A stretch of DNA of 20,053 nt from an uncultured Oscillospiraceae bacterium (GTDB taxonomy: Bacteria; Bacillota; Clostridia; Oscillospirales; Oscillospiraceae), in the NCBI GenBank assembly GCA_934511545.1, contig CAKSWM010000004.1, positions 1 to 20,053 on the forward strand, in the 5' to 3' direction. The position numbers were made by a program, and so were the translations under genes. Below are positions 1-7,522 of the stretch, piece after piece (within the stretch, counting starts at the first letter, position 1; every line of letters starts with the position of its first letter). The notes under the pieces are model-generated. The model saw only the letters and a list, made by a program, of their open reading frames with translations, was not told the DNA's origin and ran no database searches.

Positions 1-767
1 TATTCATCCAGAGCCACGTCCCCGCGCACGCCCAGCTCGGCTGGGTGCTCGACTGCTACACGATGTTCGGCGAGCTCACGCGCATGACCCAGTTCAAGGA
101 CAAATCCGCCAAAAACGCGGAAAACGTCAACGCCGGACTGTTCACCTATCCCGCCCTCATGGCCGCCGACATTCTGCTGTACCAGGCAGATCTCGTGCCC
201 GTCGGCGAGGATCAGAAGCAGCATGTTGAGATCTGCCGCGATATCGCGCAGCGCTTCAACGGCATCTACGGCGACGTTTTCAAGCTTCCCGAACCCTTTA
301 TACCAAAGGTCGGCGCACGCATCATGTCCCTCACGACGCCGACAAGCAAAATGTCCAAATCAGACAAAGATCCGAATGGATGTATCTATATTCTCCAAAA
401 ACCGGAGGATATTATGCGCTGCTTCAAAAAGGCAGTCACAGACAGCGACACCGAACACTGCGTCCGCTATGCGCCTAAGGAGAAGCCCGGCGTTTCAAAC
501 CTCATGACCATATACTCCGTCGCAACGGGCAAGTCCTATGACGAGATCGAGCGCGAGTTTGACGGTCTTGGCTACGGAGCGTTCAAGCCCGCGGTCGGTG
601 AAGCCGTGGTCGAAATGCTGCGGCCGATACGCGAGGAGACCGAGCGCATCCTTGCCGACAAGGCATATCTTGAAAGCGTTTACCGCCGCGGCGCGGAGGA
701 AGCCTCCCGTGCCGCAAACAGAACGCTGCGCAAGGTCTATAAAAAGCTGGGCTTTGTTACCGGCTGA
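1..767 (+). CDS. trpS: Tryptophanyl-tRNA synthetase, 3' part (5' end outside window)
   Basis: Charges tRNA-Trp with tryptophan in the cytoplasm (class I aminoacyl-tRNA synthetase). The reading frame is open from base 3, so the window holds the last 254 residues of a protein usually near 330; the N-terminal HIGH-type motif lies upstream. Visible family hallmarks are the block around GEDQKQH (substrate and ATP pocket) and the signature KMSKSD loop at about bases 349-366. The GTG at base 45 is internal, because the conserved sequence continues upstream of it without a break. The TagO-like gene begins 17 bases after the stop, so read-through into the wall-polymer genes is possible, but no functional link is implied. 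Identification is firm; only the start is missing. Confidence 0.96.
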   Translation, partial: FIQSHVPAHAQLGWVLDCYTMFGELTRMTQFKDKSAKNAENVNAGLFTYPALMAADILLYQADLVPVGEDQKQHVEICRDIAQRFNGIYGDVFKLPEPFIPKVGARIMSLTTPTSKMSKSDKDPNGCIYILQKPEDIMRCFKKAVTDSDTEHCVRYAPKEKPGVSNLMTIYSVATGKSYDEIEREFDGLGYGAFKPAVGEAVVEMLRPIREETERILADKAYLESVYRRGAEEASRAANRTLRKVYKKLGFVTG

Positions 768-784
768 AAACAGGAGTTGCTCCA

Positions 785-1888
785 ATGCTTTCTCAAAATG
801 CTGAACTGATAACGACCGTCCTGCTGGCTCTGGGCGCCGCCTTCATAATCGCTTTTGCCTCGACCCCCATTGTAAAGTCCTTCGCGCAGAAGGTCGGCGC
901 AATGGACATCCCGAACGAGGCAAGGCGCGTCCACGATCACCCCATCCCCCGCATGGGCGGTCTGGCGATATTCTTCGGCTTCGTGATAAGCGTCGTGCTC
1001 TTCGCGGACATAACAAAACAGATACAGGGAATCCTCATCGGCTGCGTCATAATCGTCGCCACCGGCTCCATTGACGATATCGTTTCTCTCAACGCCTGGT
1101 TCAAGCTGGCGCTCCAGACGATCGCGGCCGTTGTTGCGGTGCTCCACGGCGTCGTGATAGAGGTGCTCATGAACCCGAACGTGTTCAGCGACACGCAGCA
1201 CCTCTTCCTCGGCGTGCTCTCCATACCCGTGACCATTATCTGGATCGTCGGCATCACAAACTCCGTCAACCTCATCGACGGGTTGGACGGGCTTGCCTGC
1301 GGCGTGTCCGCCATAAGCTCGGTCACGATGCTGGTAACGGCGCTTCTGGTCTCGGAGGGCAACGTTGCCGTGATCCTCGCCGCGCTCGCCGGGGCCTGCC
1401 TCGGCTTCATCCCGTATAACTTCAACCCCGCCAAAATATTCATGGGCGATACCGGGGCGCTGCTTCTCGGCTATGTTCTCGCCACGATCTCGGTCGTCGG
1501 CATGTTCAAGTTCTATGCCGTCGTCACCTTTGCCGTGCCGCTGCTTGCAATGGCACTGCCCCTTATGGATACCCTTTTTTCCATCGTCCGGCGGCTCATC
1601 CACGGCCAGAGCCCGATGCACCCCGACCGCGGACATTTTCATCACCGCCTGATAGACATGGGTCTGACCCAGAAGCAAGCCGTATCCGTCCTCTATTCCA
1701 TCAGCGCGATACTCGGCCTGCTCGCCGTCGTGCTGACCACGAGGAGCGAGATCAAGTTCCTGCTTCTCATAATCGCGTTCTGCATCGCTGTAACGATGGG
1801 AGTTTTTCTCATGCGCACGCTGCGGCAGATCGAACTGGACAGGCACGCCCAGAAAAAGCCGGAGGAAAAAACCGATGAAAAAGATTAA
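785..1888 (+). CDS. tagO: UDP-GlcNAc:undecaprenyl-phosphate GlcNAc-1-phosphate transferase (TagO/WecA type)
   Basis: Polytopic membrane enzyme that transfers GlcNAc-1-phosphate to undecaprenyl phosphate, the first lipid-linked step for wall teichoic acid or related envelope polysaccharides. The 367-residue product has about ten or eleven hydrophobic segments. It carries the MraY/WecA superfamily motifs: an Asp pair at residues 97-98, the NSVNLIDGLDGLA block at 159-171, FMGDTGALLLGY at 219-230 and the His-rich cytoplasmic loop HPDRGHFHHRL at 279-289. That His loop and the lack of peptidoglycan-gene neighbours favour TagO/WecA over MraY. An AGGAG motif eight bases before the ATG supports the start. 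The 3' end overlaps the epimerase gene by 14 bases, implying translational coupling. The exact polymer it serves cannot be read from this window. Confidence 0.93.
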   Translation: MLSQNAELITTVLLALGAAFIIAFASTPIVKSFAQKVGAMDIPNEARRVHDHPIPRMGGLAIFFGFVISVVLFADITKQIQGILIGCVIIVATGSIDDIVSLNAWFKLALQTIAAVVAVLHGVVIEVLMNPNVFSDTQHLFLGVLSIPVTIIWIVGITNSVNLIDGLDGLACGVSAISSVTMLVTALLVSEGNVAVILAALAGACLGFIPYNFNPAKIFMGDTGALLLGYVLATISVVGMFKFYAVVTFAVPLLAMALPLMDTLFSIVRRLIHGQSPMHPDRGHFHHRLIDMGLTQKQAVSVLYSISAILGLLAVVLTTRSEIKFLLLIIAFCIAVTMGVFLMRTLRQIELDRHAQKKPEEKTDEKD

Positions 1889-3020
1889 GGTCATGTCCGT
1901 TTTCGGCACCCGTCCGGAGGCTATCAAGATGGCGCCTCTGGTGCTGGAGCTGAACAGACGCGAGGATATGGACAGCGTTGTCTGCGTCACCGCGCAGCAC
2001 CGCGAAATGCTCGACTCGGTAATGGAGGTCTTTGGGCTCCGCGCCGACCACGATCTTAATATCATGGCCCCTTCGCAGACTCTTTCGGACATAACCTCCC
2101 GCGTCCTGCGCGAGCTTGGCGCCGTCCTTCAGAGCGAAAAGCCGGATCTCGTGCTCGTTCACGGAGACACGACGACGACATTTTCCGCGGCGCTCGCCGC
2201 ATTCTATGAAAAAATACCCGTCGGCCATGTTGAGGCCGGTCTGCGGAGCTACGACCGCTATTCCCCGTTTCCGGAGGAAATGAATCGCTGCATGACGGCG
2301 CGCCTTGCCGCGCTGCACTTCGCCCCGACCGCGAAAAACGCCGGTAATCTGCGCGCGGAGGGCATTTCCGACGGAGTTTTCATCACCGGAAACACCGTGA
2401 TCGACGCAATGCGCTATACCGTCGGCGGCGAGAGCTTTTCGGACAAGTTTCTTTCCGGCTTCGATTTTTCCGGTAAGCGCGTCATCGCGATGACATGTCA
2501 CCGCCGCGAAAACTACGGCGAGCCAATGGAAAACATCTTCCGCGCCGTCCGAGCCATTGCCGACGCGCGGCCCGACGTCGAGTTTATCTATCCCGTGCAC
2601 CTGAGTCCTGCCGTACGCGAGTGCGCCGGGCGTCTCCTTGGGGGGCATGAGCGCATACACCTTATAGAGCCGCTGGATGCAATGGACATGCACCGACTGA
2701 TGGCAAAAAGCTATATGGTCATGACCGACTCCGGCGGCATTCAGGAAGAGGCTCCCGCACTAGGCAAGCCCGTGCTTGTCCTCCGCCGGGAGACCGAGCG
2801 GCCCGAGGCCGTCGAGGCCGGGACCGTGCTTCTGGCCGGCACCGCGCGCGAAAATATCGAGAGTCTGGCGCTCAGCCTTCTCGACGACAGGGGAAAATAC
2901 GCCGCCATGTCAAAAGCCGTCAACCCCTATGGTGACGGCAGGGCCTGCGCGCGCATCGCGGACGCCATTGAGTTCCGCTTCGGTCTGCGCGCGGAAGCGC
3001 CCGAAGAGTTCAGGCCATGA
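1875..3020 (+). CDS. mnaA: UDP-N-acetylglucosamine 2-epimerase (non-hydrolysing)
   Basis: Cytoplasmic enzyme that interconverts UDP-GlcNAc and UDP-ManNAc, supplying ManNAc for teichoic-acid linkage units or capsule-like polymers (WecB/MnaA family). The 381 residues match the usual family length. Visible motifs are GTRPEAIK at residues 11-18, HGDTTTTF at 96-103 (Asp98), GHVEAGLRS at 117-125 (Glu120), PEEMNR at 133-138, CHRREN at 208-213 and DSGGIQEEAPALGKP at 285-299, which together hold the expected catalytic and UDP-binding residues. A GGAGG site nine bases before the ATG supports the start. It overlaps the TagO-like gene by 14 bases and the following gene by 4 (ATGA), so the three are probably co-expressed. 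The pairing with TagO suggests the TagO-TagA style linkage pathway, although no TagA is present here. Confidence 0.95.
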   Translation: MKKIKVMSVFGTRPEAIKMAPLVLELNRREDMDSVVCVTAQHREMLDSVMEVFGLRADHDLNIMAPSQTLSDITSRVLRELGAVLQSEKPDLVLVHGDTTTTFSAALAAFYEKIPVGHVEAGLRSYDRYSPFPEEMNRCMTARLAALHFAPTAKNAGNLRAEGISDGVFITGNTVIDAMRYTVGGESFSDKFLSGFDFSGKRVIAMTCHRRENYGEPMENIFRAVRAIADARPDVEFIYPVHLSPAVRECAGRLLGGHERIHLIEPLDAMDMHRLMAKSYMVMTDSGGIQEEAPALGKPVLVLRRETERPEAVEAGTVLLAGTARENIESLALSLLDDRGKYAAMSKAVNPYGDGRACARIADAIEFRFGLRAEAPEEFRP

Positions 3021-3748
3021 AAAAGAATCTTTTCACCATAGCGGTCATCGCCATGATCGCGGTCACCGCGATCGTGACCGTGCTCATAATCACGCTCGAC
3101 GGAGGGGAGACAGCCTCCGTCATCCTGCCCTCCGCCCCGGCGGCGCAGGAAAACGTCTCCGCGCTCCCGGACGGGGACTTCGCGCCCCAGGGCGTCGCGG
3201 TCATAACGCCGCAGAACGTCCAGGCGGTCATCGCCTCGCTTGAGCACAGTACTGACTATTTTGCACAGATGACAACGCTTCTCACCGCTTCCAACGGCAC
3301 GCATGAATCGCTTGTGAGCATGTGGGTCAGGGGCGATACGACGCGCACCATCGTCACGGAGATCGACATGGTCAAAAACATTCTCACCGACGGAAACGAG
3401 TACTGGATCTGGTACTCCGATGACGCCGGGGCCGTCTTTCACGGAACGGCGGGATCACGCTCCGCCGCCCTGGCCGAGGCCCTCAACGGCCTGCCGGACT
3501 ACACCGCCGTTCTGGCGCTCGATCCCGCCGATATAACCGAGGCCGGCTATGTCCAGCGGGACGGCGGATCCTGCATCCGCACAGTCGTTTCCGGGTCCGA
3601 CGGGTCCGAGAGCGAATATCTGATCTCCGTTGCGGACGGCCTCCTTGCCGGATACACGCGCTATGAAAACGATGCGGAGGTCTTTTCCCTCCGCAACGAA
3701 TACACCCAGCTCTCCCCCAGCGATGACAGCGTATTCAGGCTGCCCTAA
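3017..3748 (+). CDS. Membrane-anchored extracytoplasmic protein of unknown function
   Basis: A 243-residue protein that I do not recognise. Residues about 5-27 form a single hydrophobic segment after a short MKKN start, so it is either an uncleaved N-terminal anchor or a signal peptide; there is no lipobox cysteine. The rest is soluble, acidic and beta-rich. Residues about 75-135 alternate polar and aromatic residues (for example NILTDGNEYWIWYSD), which loosely recalls LolA-like or sigma-regulator-like folds; this is a guess from pattern only. Its ATGA overlap with the epimerase gene and weak ribosome site suggest coupled translation, so a role in surface polymer assembly or its control is plausible but unproven. 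Its last 4 bases overlap the end of a convergent gene. Confidence 0.8.
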   Translation: MKKNLFTIAVIAMIAVTAIVTVLIITLDGGETASVILPSAPAAQENVSALPDGDFAPQGVAVITPQNVQAVIASLEHSTDYFAQMTTLLTASNGTHESLVSMWVRGDTTRTIVTEIDMVKNILTDGNEYWIWYSDDAGAVFHGTAGSRSAALAEALNGLPDYTAVLALDPADITEAGYVQRDGGSCIRTVVSGSDGSESEYLISVADGLLAGYTRYENDAEVFSLRNEYTQLSPSDDSVFRLP

Positions 3749-4047
3749 CCGAGAAACATCGCGCCCATCATAAGCAGGAAATCCTTGTCTCCGCTCTCTC
3801 TGTAAAGCAGATAGAAAATGAGCAGCAGGAGAATATCTTCGAGCTCCAGCTTATCCGGCGAGAGATTTGACAAAAGACCGCCAAGGCCGCCGCCGAACAG
3901 GGATGGCGGCGATGGCGGTCTTTTCTCTGCTGTTTTTTCTCTCGGGGCATAGCGTTCTCCCGAAGCCGCCGCAGCAGGCGCGCGCTGTTCCGCGTCCTGC
4001 ACCCGTATCACCTGTCCGGTATTTCCGATATACCGGTTATACGCCAT
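3745..4047 (-). CDS. Small protein with conserved-looking C-terminal hydrophobic tail, unknown function
   Basis: A 100-residue protein, last of three small minus-strand genes. An ideal GGAGGT lies seven bases before the ATG at 4047; a GTG nine bases further upstream falls inside that ribosome site and is rejected. The N-terminal half is polar and Ala/Pro-rich, a Gly/Leu-rich stretch follows at residues about 50-60, and then comes LEDILLLLIFYLLYRESGD at 69-87 and a hydrophobic end. The acidic-then-leucine block is a style I associate with uncharacterised small proteins of clostridia, but I cannot name a family. The hydrophobic run of 11-13 residues is short for a membrane helix, so peripheral or oligomeric behaviour is as likely as insertion. 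It overlaps the upstream gene by 11 bases. Confidence 0.75.
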   Translation of the reverse strand: MAYNRYIGNTGQVIRVQDAEQRAPAAAASGERYAPREKTAEKRPPSPPSLFGGGLGGLLSNLSPDKLELEDILLLLIFYLLYRESGDKDFLLMMGAMFLG

Positions 4048-4414
4048 CGCCCGCACCTCCGTTTTCGCCGAACGCCGCCCCCGCTATCCGCGCTATCCGC
4101 GCTATCTTCAGTGCTCTGTCAACCTTGCCGCGGCGTTTTTCCGCCAGATACGGCTTCATCGCCTCCAGCAGAGCGGTCTTATCGCTTCCTGCGTTTGCCG
4201 CCGACATGACTCTGCCCAGCCCGGCGAGCATATCGGCGTCCGGCGCGGCGGCCCCGTGCTTTTCCGTTCCGCCCTGCTCCGGGTCTCCTCCGAACATACC
4301 GGACAGTTTTTCCCCCAAGCCCCCGTCCATCAGGTTTTTGGCCATCTGCGCAACCTTTCCGAACTCCTCCGGGTCGCTGAGCAAACCGTTCAGTTTGTCC
4401 TCAAGCTCACTCAT
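4037..4414 (-). CDS. Small helical acidic protein, unknown function
   Basis: A 125-residue protein, middle gene of the three-gene minus-strand operon. It begins MSELEDKLNGLLSDPEEF and is predicted mainly helical, with a Gly-rich linker at about residues 36-55, then a helical segment rich in Ala, Leu and Lys (LLEAMKPYLAEKRRGKVDRALKIARIARIAG). No signal peptide, membrane segment or cofactor motif is visible. GGGAGGTG eight bases before the ATG makes the start secure. Residues 10-30 (LLSDPEEFGKVAQMAKNLM) resemble in flavour the LSGMLDANAVEKAAKSGD part of the neighbouring 79-residue protein, hinting at related helical modules. Function unknown. Confidence 0.75.
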   Translation of the reverse strand: MSELEDKLNGLLSDPEEFGKVAQMAKNLMDGGLGEKLSGMFGGDPEQGGTEKHGAAAPDADMLAGLGRVMSAANAGSDKTALLEAMKPYLAEKRRGKVDRALKIARIARIAGAAFGENGGAGDGV

Positions 4415-4435
4415 CCGCTCTGCACCTCCCTCAGA

Positions 4436-4675
4436 TCACTTATCCATCATCGAGCCGAGCTTCCTTGCGATCGCTTTTCCGTCCTCCGTGCTCATGACCT
4501 GCTGCAATATTCCGCGCAGGGCCTCCATATCCCCGCTCTTTGCCGCCTTTTCAACGGCGTTTGCGTCCAGCATCCCGCTCAGGCGTTTTCCCTCCGGTGA
4601 TTCGGCTATCGAGCGTAGTTCCGGCGCCTTGCCGCTCTTCTGAAGCATTTTCCCGATGTCCTCCAAATCTCGCAC
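4436..4675 (-). CDS. Small helical protein, unknown function
   Basis: A 79-residue protein, first gene of the minus-strand trio. The start is GTG at 4675, eight bases after a perfect AGGAGGT on the minus strand. The product is almost wholly helical and charged (MRDLEDIGKMLQKSGKAPEL at the N-terminus, then LRGILQQVMSTEDGKAIARK), with no membrane segment or signal peptide. The repeated pattern of short helices separated by Gly or Pro resembles the 125-residue neighbour 21 bases downstream. The gene is divergent from the phosphodiesterase gene with only 57 bases between the two starts, so both promoters must share that gap; I cannot assign either with confidence. Function unknown. Confidence 0.75.
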   Translation of the reverse strand: MRDLEDIGKMLQKSGKAPELRSIAESPEGKRLSGMLDANAVEKAAKSGDMEALRGILQQVMSTEDGKAIARKLGSMMDK

Positions 4676-4732
4676 TGCTTTCTACCTCCTGAAACATTTT
4701 ATTCCGCAAATACAGAAAAGGTGACTGTCCCA

Positions 4733-5209
4733 ATGAAAATTCTTGTACTTTCCGACTCCCACGGGCATATCGAGAATATGTCCCGCTGCGCCGGGGGGCT
4801 CTATCCCGACACCATAATACACCTCGGCGACTGCACTTGTGACGTTTCGGCGCTGAAAAAAGAACTGCCCCGCACACCGATCATCAATGTGCGGGGCAAC
4901 TGCGACTCCGATAATACTGTACCGGAGCTTGAGATAATTGAACTTTCCGGCCACCGGCTGTTCATCTGCCATGGCCACAGATACGGCATTAAGCTCTCGC
5001 TCGACGGTTTTCTGACCAGCGCGATGTGCTCCGGCGCGGATGTCGCTCTCTACGGCCACACCCACATCCCCGATCTTCGAACCGAAAACGGGATACTGAT
5101 CCTCAACCCCGGTTCCGTCGGGCGCGGCCGGCGCCCGACCTGCGCTCTGCTGTCGCTTGAAGAGGGAGTTCCGCCGCGCGCGGAGATCCTGCCGGTCACG
5201 GAGCTGTGA
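4733..5209 (+). CDS. YfcE/MJ0936-family metallophosphoesterase
   Basis: Two-metal phosphoesterase of the calcineurin-like superfamily. Enzymes of this family hydrolyse phosphodiesters in vitro, but the cellular substrate is generally unknown. The 158-residue product shows all the metal-site motifs in order: the D-x-H block LSDSHG at residues 6-11, LGDC at 31-34, RGNCD at 54-58, a CHGHR block near 79-83 and the GHTH signature near 107-110, followed by NPGS. The ATG at 4733 is preferred over the in-frame GTG at 4721, because AAGGTG precedes it at suitable spacing and family members begin directly with MK-[IL]-LVLSDSHG. The last 14 bases overlap the convergent PASTA-protein gene. It is often annotated as yfcE, but orthology to the E. 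coli gene is not shown here. Confidence 0.93.
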   Translation: MKILVLSDSHGHIENMSRCAGGLYPDTIIHLGDCTCDVSALKKELPRTPIINVRGNCDSDNTVPELEIIELSGHRLFICHGHRYGIKLSLDGFLTSAMCSGADVALYGHTHIPDLRTENGILILNPGSVGRGRRPTCALLSLEEGVPPRAEILPVTEL

Positions 5210-6569
5210 CAGGCTCTGTCGGCTCGGCCGGAGCATCCGTCGCCGGAGGCTCCGTGGGCTGTTCGGGCGTCGGAGTTTCCGCCGGCGTGGGCGTGGGCTC
5301 CGCCTTTACCTGGAACACGGCGTATATCGTGTGGTCGCCCGTCACGTTCGTGAAGGTATAGCTCTCAACGGCTCCGACGCTGGTCCCGTCCACCTTGACC
5401 TCGCGTATCTCGTATCCCTCGTCCGGCGTTATCGTGAAGGTCATGCTCTCGCCGTCGGTAACGGACACCTGTCCCTTGGGGCTGACCGCGCCGCCTTTTC
5501 CGGCGGTCACGCTGATGGTGTGGCCCTTCGGCGTAGGCGTCGGCGCCGATCCCGTGGACAGGGTCACAACGACCATTCCGCCCTTTGAAAGCTCGACGCC
5601 CTTCTCCGGAGACTGCGTCACAACGCGGCCCTCCTCAACGGTGTCGCTGTAAACGCCCTCGGTTTTGGTGATGGTAAGTCCGAGTCCGATGACAAGATCG
5701 CGCGCTTCGTCATAGGTCCTGTTCGACAGGTCGGGCACCTGCACCTTTGCCGCCGGCTCGTCCGTCTCTTCCGGAGCGTCGCTCGCGCCGCCTTCAGATA
5801 CTGTCAGCACAATGTTGTCCTTTTTGGACAGTTTTTTGCCTTCTTTTACGCTCTGTCTGATAACCGTGCCCTCGGGCTCGGTGCTTTTCTCATAAACAAC
5901 GGTGACTTCCAGCTTCAGATCATAGCTGTCGAGTATCGTCTTTGCGCTGTCCTCGGTAAGTCCGACCAGATCCGGCATGTACTGCACCTCGTCATTCTTG
6001 CCGAAATCAAAAGCGCCGCTCATTATGCACAGCACGACGGTCAGAATGGCAAGAAGCGCGACCGCGCCGACTATGAAGCCCTTTCTCCGGTTGTCAAGAC
6101 CGCGGCGCTCATCCTGATAATACGCGCTGTCGCTGTCTATCGGCGCACGATGGCGCTGCGGCGGCTGTTCCTGCGCCGGACGCCGGGTGTTCTGTACCGG
6201 GCGCTGAGGATTCTGTGCCGGGCGCCGGGTGTTCTGTGCCGGACGCTGGGGGTCCTGCGCCGGGCGTTGGGGATTCTGTACCGGGCGTTGGGGATTCTGT
6301 ACCGGACGTTGGGGATTCTGTACCGGACGTTGGGGATTCTGTACCGGACGTTGGGGAACGGCATCGCCGTAATGCTCCGGAGTCTCACTGAGTATCTCGT
6401 CAACAGTCCAGACATGCTCGTCCCCGGAACGCCCGGACGGCTCCGCTCCTGCCGCCGGTCCCTCATCCGGCTCATCGGGAATTATGTAATATACCGCGCC
6501 GCACACCGGGCATTCGCCCAGTGAAGCGTCGATCTCGGCGCCGCATTTGCGGCAGATGATCTTTCTCAT
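5196..6569 (-). CDS. Zinc-ribbon, single-TM protein with two PASTA domains and a C-terminal beta-repeat domain
   Basis: A 457-residue membrane protein. The cytoplasmic part has a zinc ribbon (Cys6-x2-Cys9 and Cys20-x2-Cys23), then an acidic linker and nine heptapeptide repeats of PQRPVQN type (residues 72-134). One membrane helix lies at about 164-186. Outside follow two PASTA domains (about 194-260 and 274-342) and an InlB-type or Flg_new-like domain (about 350-425, VTGDHTIYAVFQV ending), then a Pro/Thr-rich tail. PASTA domains in Ser/Thr kinases such as PrkC bind muropeptides or lipid II, but no kinase domain is present, so this looks like a cell-wall-contacting protein with a cytoplasmic zinc ribbon in place of the kinase. 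Its ribosome site is only a weak GAGG. It converges on, and overlaps by 14 bases, the phosphodiesterase gene. Confidence 0.85.
   Translation of the reverse strand: MRKIICRKCGAEIDASLGECPVCGAVYYIIPDEPDEGPAAGAEPSGRSGDEHVWTVDEILSETPEHYGDAVPQRPVQNPQRPVQNPQRPVQNPQRPVQNPQRPAQDPQRPAQNTRRPAQNPQRPVQNTRRPAQEQPPQRHRAPIDSDSAYYQDERRGLDNRRKGFIVGAVALLAILTVVLCIMSGAFDFGKNDEVQYMPDLVGLTEDSAKTILDSYDLKLEVTVVYEKSTEPEGTVIRQSVKEGKKLSKKDNIVLTVSEGGASDAPEETDEPAAKVQVPDLSNRTYDEARDLVIGLGLTITKTEGVYSDTVEEGRVVTQSPEKGVELSKGGMVVVTLSTGSAPTPTPKGHTISVTAGKGGAVSPKGQVSVTDGESMTFTITPDEGYEIREVKVDGTSVGAVESYTFTNVTGDHTIYAVFQVKAEPTPTPAETPTPEQPTEPPATDAPAEPTEPVTAP
6168..6356 (-). repeat. In-frame 21-bp tandem repeat encoding nine PQRPVQN-type heptapeptides
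   Basis: Nine adjacent 21-bp units inside the PASTA-protein gene, read on the minus strand as PQRPVQN and variants (PQRPAQD, TRRPAQN, TRRPAQE). The four units nearest the N-terminus are almost identical at DNA level, whereas those nearer the membrane helix have diverged. That gradient fits recent expansion by slippage at one end. Because each unit is 21 bases, gain or loss changes linker length without shifting frame. The peptide is Pro/Gln-rich and basic, probably an extended linker between zinc ribbon and membrane. Confidence 0.95.
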
Positions 6570-6646
6570 TTTTCTTGTGCCTCACTTAAAAATTGTCTTT
6601 CATGCCGGGTATAAGACGTTTTGTAAAAAACAAATGTTGCATGGTT

Positions 6647-6664
6647 AAAATAGTATACTATTTT
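6647..6664. promoter_or_regulatory. 18-bp perfect palindrome between divergent genes
   Basis: AAAATAGTATACTATTTT is perfectly self-complementary. It sits in the 138-base gap between the divergent PASTA-protein and SDR genes, 44 bases before the SDR start codon. It contains TATACT on both strands, so it could supply a -10 element in either direction, and it is also a plausible operator for a dimeric repressor. I found no convincing -35 element at 16-18 bases on either side. The rest of the gap is AT-rich, with no further gene. Confidence 0.45.
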
Positions 6665-6707
6665 GCCGCGCAATATGTTAAACTTCTGTAAAAGGAGGTT
6701 TTTCGTC

Positions 6708-7412
6708 ATGAAAACCGCTCTTGTAACGGGTGCGTCCCGCGGGATCGGCGCGGCCATCGCCCGCGCTCTTTCGCGTGACGGATACCGCGTTATCATAAAC
6801 TATCACAACAGCGAAGCCGCTGCCGCCGCGCTGGCAGAGGAGATCGGCGCGGAGATCTGCCGCGCGGATGTTTCCGACAATGCCGCCGTTGAGAAAATGT
6901 TTAACGACATCGGGCGCGTCGATACGCTCGTCTGCTGCGCCGGTACCGCAAGCTACGGCCTGTTCACGGACATGAGCCATGAGCAGTGGCGCGCCCTTTT
7001 CTCCGTCAACACGGACGGCTGCGCCAGCTGCTGCCGCGCCGCCATACCCGGCATGGTGCGCCGAAAGACCGGCTGCATCATAACCGTTTCCTCGGTCTGG
7101 GGCGTTCACGGAGCTTCCTGCGAAGCGGCATATTCCGCCTCCAAAGCCGCCGTCATCGGCCTTACGCGGGCGCTGGCAAAGGAGCTCGGCCCTTCCGGCA
7201 TACGCGTCAACTGCATCGCCCCTGGCGTTATAGACACGGATATGCTTTCTCCCCTCACGCAGGAGGATAAAGCCGCCCTTGCGGACGAAACGCCGCTCTG
7301 CCGTCTGGGCCGTCCGGAGGATGCAGCGGAGCTCGCCGCCTTTCTCGCTTCGGACAGAGCCGCATTCATCACGGGCCAGGTCATCGGCGTGGACGGAGGA
7401 TTTGCGCTCTGA
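6708..7412 (+). CDS. Short-chain dehydrogenase/reductase, FabG-like
   Basis: Cytoplasmic NAD(P)H-dependent oxidoreductase of the classical SDR family; the closest everyday relative is 3-oxoacyl-ACP reductase (FabG). The 234-residue product has the TGASRGIG dinucleotide loop (residues 7-14), CAG in place of the usual NAG at 77-79, Asn101, Ser129 and the YSASK catalytic block (Tyr142, Lys146), and ends with the typical ITGQVIGVDGGFAL. The ATG at 6708 follows AAAGGAGG at good spacing; the frame is open upstream to 6663, but that stretch has no family similarity and no ribosome site. No other fatty-acid synthesis genes lie nearby, so it may act on another substrate, and the FabG label should be read as family only. 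Confidence 0.9.
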   Translation: MKTALVTGASRGIGAAIARALSRDGYRVIINYHNSEAAAAALAEEIGAEICRADVSDNAAVEKMFNDIGRVDTLVCCAGTASYGLFTDMSHEQWRALFSVNTDGCASCCRAAIPGMVRRKTGCIITVSSVWGVHGASCEAAYSASKAAVIGLTRALAKELGPSGIRVNCIAPGVIDTDMLSPLTQEDKAALADETPLCRLGRPEDAAELAAFLASDRAAFITGQVIGVDGGFAL

Positions 7413-7457
7413 TTCTACCACAGGCGCGGCGGCGTGGCAAGCATTTGAGCTTTTCCC

Positions 7458-7486
7458 TTGACTTAAGCGAAAAAAAAGGCTATTCT
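7458..7486 (+). promoter_or_regulatory. Sigma-A-type promoter for the zinc-ribbon/Big_2 gene
   Basis: TTGACT at 7458-7463 and TATTCT at 7481-7486 are separated by 17 bases, and an A-run lies within the spacer. Transcription would begin near 7493, about 30 bases before the start codon at 7523. This shows that the gene has its own promoter rather than relying on the SDR gene upstream. Confidence 0.75.
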
Positions 7487-7522
7487 TAAGAGTAAATCAA
7501 CTATAGAAAGGAACCTGCGAAC

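Noticed and set aside
737..2092. Minus-strand open frame of 451 codons opposite the tagO-like and epimerase genes
   Set aside because: It lies fully antisense to two genes with clear family motifs, its translation is low-complexity (rich in Asp, Glu, His, Arg) and it has no family signature.
6168..6356. Tandem 21-bp repeats as a CRISPR-like array
   Set aside because: Units are directly adjacent with no unique spacers and keep a reading frame, so this is a coding tandem repeat.
6150..6524. Plus-strand frame of 124 codons across the 21-bp repeat, read as LGILYRT-type repeats
   Set aside because: Any frame over a 21-bp repeat without stops stays open. The minus-strand frame carries the zinc ribbon, membrane helix and PASTA domains.
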